DNA of 5,738 nucleotides, taken from positions 1,452 through 7,189 of the forward strand of contig DOID01000153.1 of assembly GCA_003511465.1 (NCBI GenBank), read 5' to 3'. Below, piece by piece: positions 5,523-5,738 of the stretch. Source of the stretch: Bacillota bacterium (lineage in GTDB: Bacteria > Bacillota > UBA4882 > UBA10575). The notes under the pieces were generated by a model. The model was given only the letters and a program-made list of their open reading frames with translations. It was not told the DNA's origin and did no database searches. A program made the translations under genes and the position numbers. The stretch's first letter is position 1. Each line of letters starts with the position of its first letter.

Positions 5523-5738
5523 ATGAGTACTTTTGTCATCGCCTATGATGTGGGAACCACCACGATGAAAACTTGTCTCTTTGAAATTGCGGATAAAATC
5601 AGCTTGATCGCCGATGCGGTGGAAGGATACCCTTTACATATGGTGGAAAACGGCGGCGTGGAACAGGATCCGGATGATTGGTGGCGCGCCATGGGTAACA
5701 CCACCAGGAAAGTGTTGGCCAAAAGCGGTATTGCCCCT
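5523..5738 (+). CDS. FGGY-family carbohydrate kinase, 3' end outside the window
   Basis: Only the first 72 codons are present and the frame is open to the window end. The N-terminus FVIAYDVGTTTMKTCLF (residues 4-20) is the phosphate-1 ATP-binding segment of the actin/hexokinase fold, and GGVEQDPDDWWRA (45-57) is a typical second FGGY landmark seen in xylulokinase, glycerol kinase and related enzymes. The full protein would normally be about 480-550 residues. FGGY kinases phosphorylate sugars or polyols such as xylulose, ribulose, fuculose, rhamnulose, glycerol or erythritol; the specificity residues lie outside the window. The ATG at 5523 has AAAGGAGA at 5508-5515; the ATG at 5515 reaches a stop after two further codons and is not the start. 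Placed after an aldolase, it may supply that enzyme's phosphorylated substrate. A terminator and inverted repeat lie between them, so its expression may be uncoupled. Confidence 0.88.
   Translation, partial: MSTFVIAYDVGTTTMKTCLFEIADKISLIADAVEGYPLHMVENGGVEQDPDDWWRAMGNTTRKVLAKSGIAP

Overview
The window looks like chromosomal DNA of an anaerobic member of the Bacillota (Firmicutes). Strong purine-rich Shine-Dalgarno sequences precede every start that can be seen. The two best promoters fit the sigma-A consensus with 17-bp spacers. The intrinsic terminators are short perfect hairpins, and base composition is intermediate. The proteins resemble clostridial or Limnochordia-type families, but nothing here fixes the genus.

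Layout from left to right: (1) a phosphoglucomutase gene whose 5' end lies outside the window (to 1386); (2) a small single-domain cupin (1467-1817), closed by a perfect hairpin terminator that lies between convergent genes; (3) a TetR/AcrR-family regulator on the minus strand (2501-1848); (4) a 202-bp divergent control region (2502-2703) holding back-to-back promoters and a 6-4-6 palindrome over the predicted transcription start of the rightward unit; (5) a rightward unit of a class III PLP-dependent aminotransferase related to glutamate-1-semialdehyde aminomutase (2704-4179) and, 13 bp later, a two-domain class II aldolase/adducin-family protein (4193-5383); (6) a 139-bp intergenic region with a terminator hairpin and a long imperfect inverted repeat; (7) the first 72 codons of an FGGY-family carbohydrate kinase (5523 to the window end).

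The regulator, aminotransferase, aldolase and kinase read as one inducible catabolic module. The TetR protein probably represses the aminotransferase-aldolase pair through the palindrome, and an unknown ligand releases it. A kinase-aldolase pair would phosphorylate a small sugar or polyol and cleave it to a C2 or C3 unit plus a C3 phosphate. The aminotransferase suggests that the substrate or a product carries an amino group. The substrate cannot be read from the sequence.

The least expected features are a degenerate second aldolase domain, a 15-nt motif shared by the leaders of tetR and the kinase gene, and an inverted repeat that could hide the kinase ribosome binding site. No RNA genes, CRISPR arrays, origins or complete insertion sequences were seen, and no gene-free stretch exceeds 300 bp.
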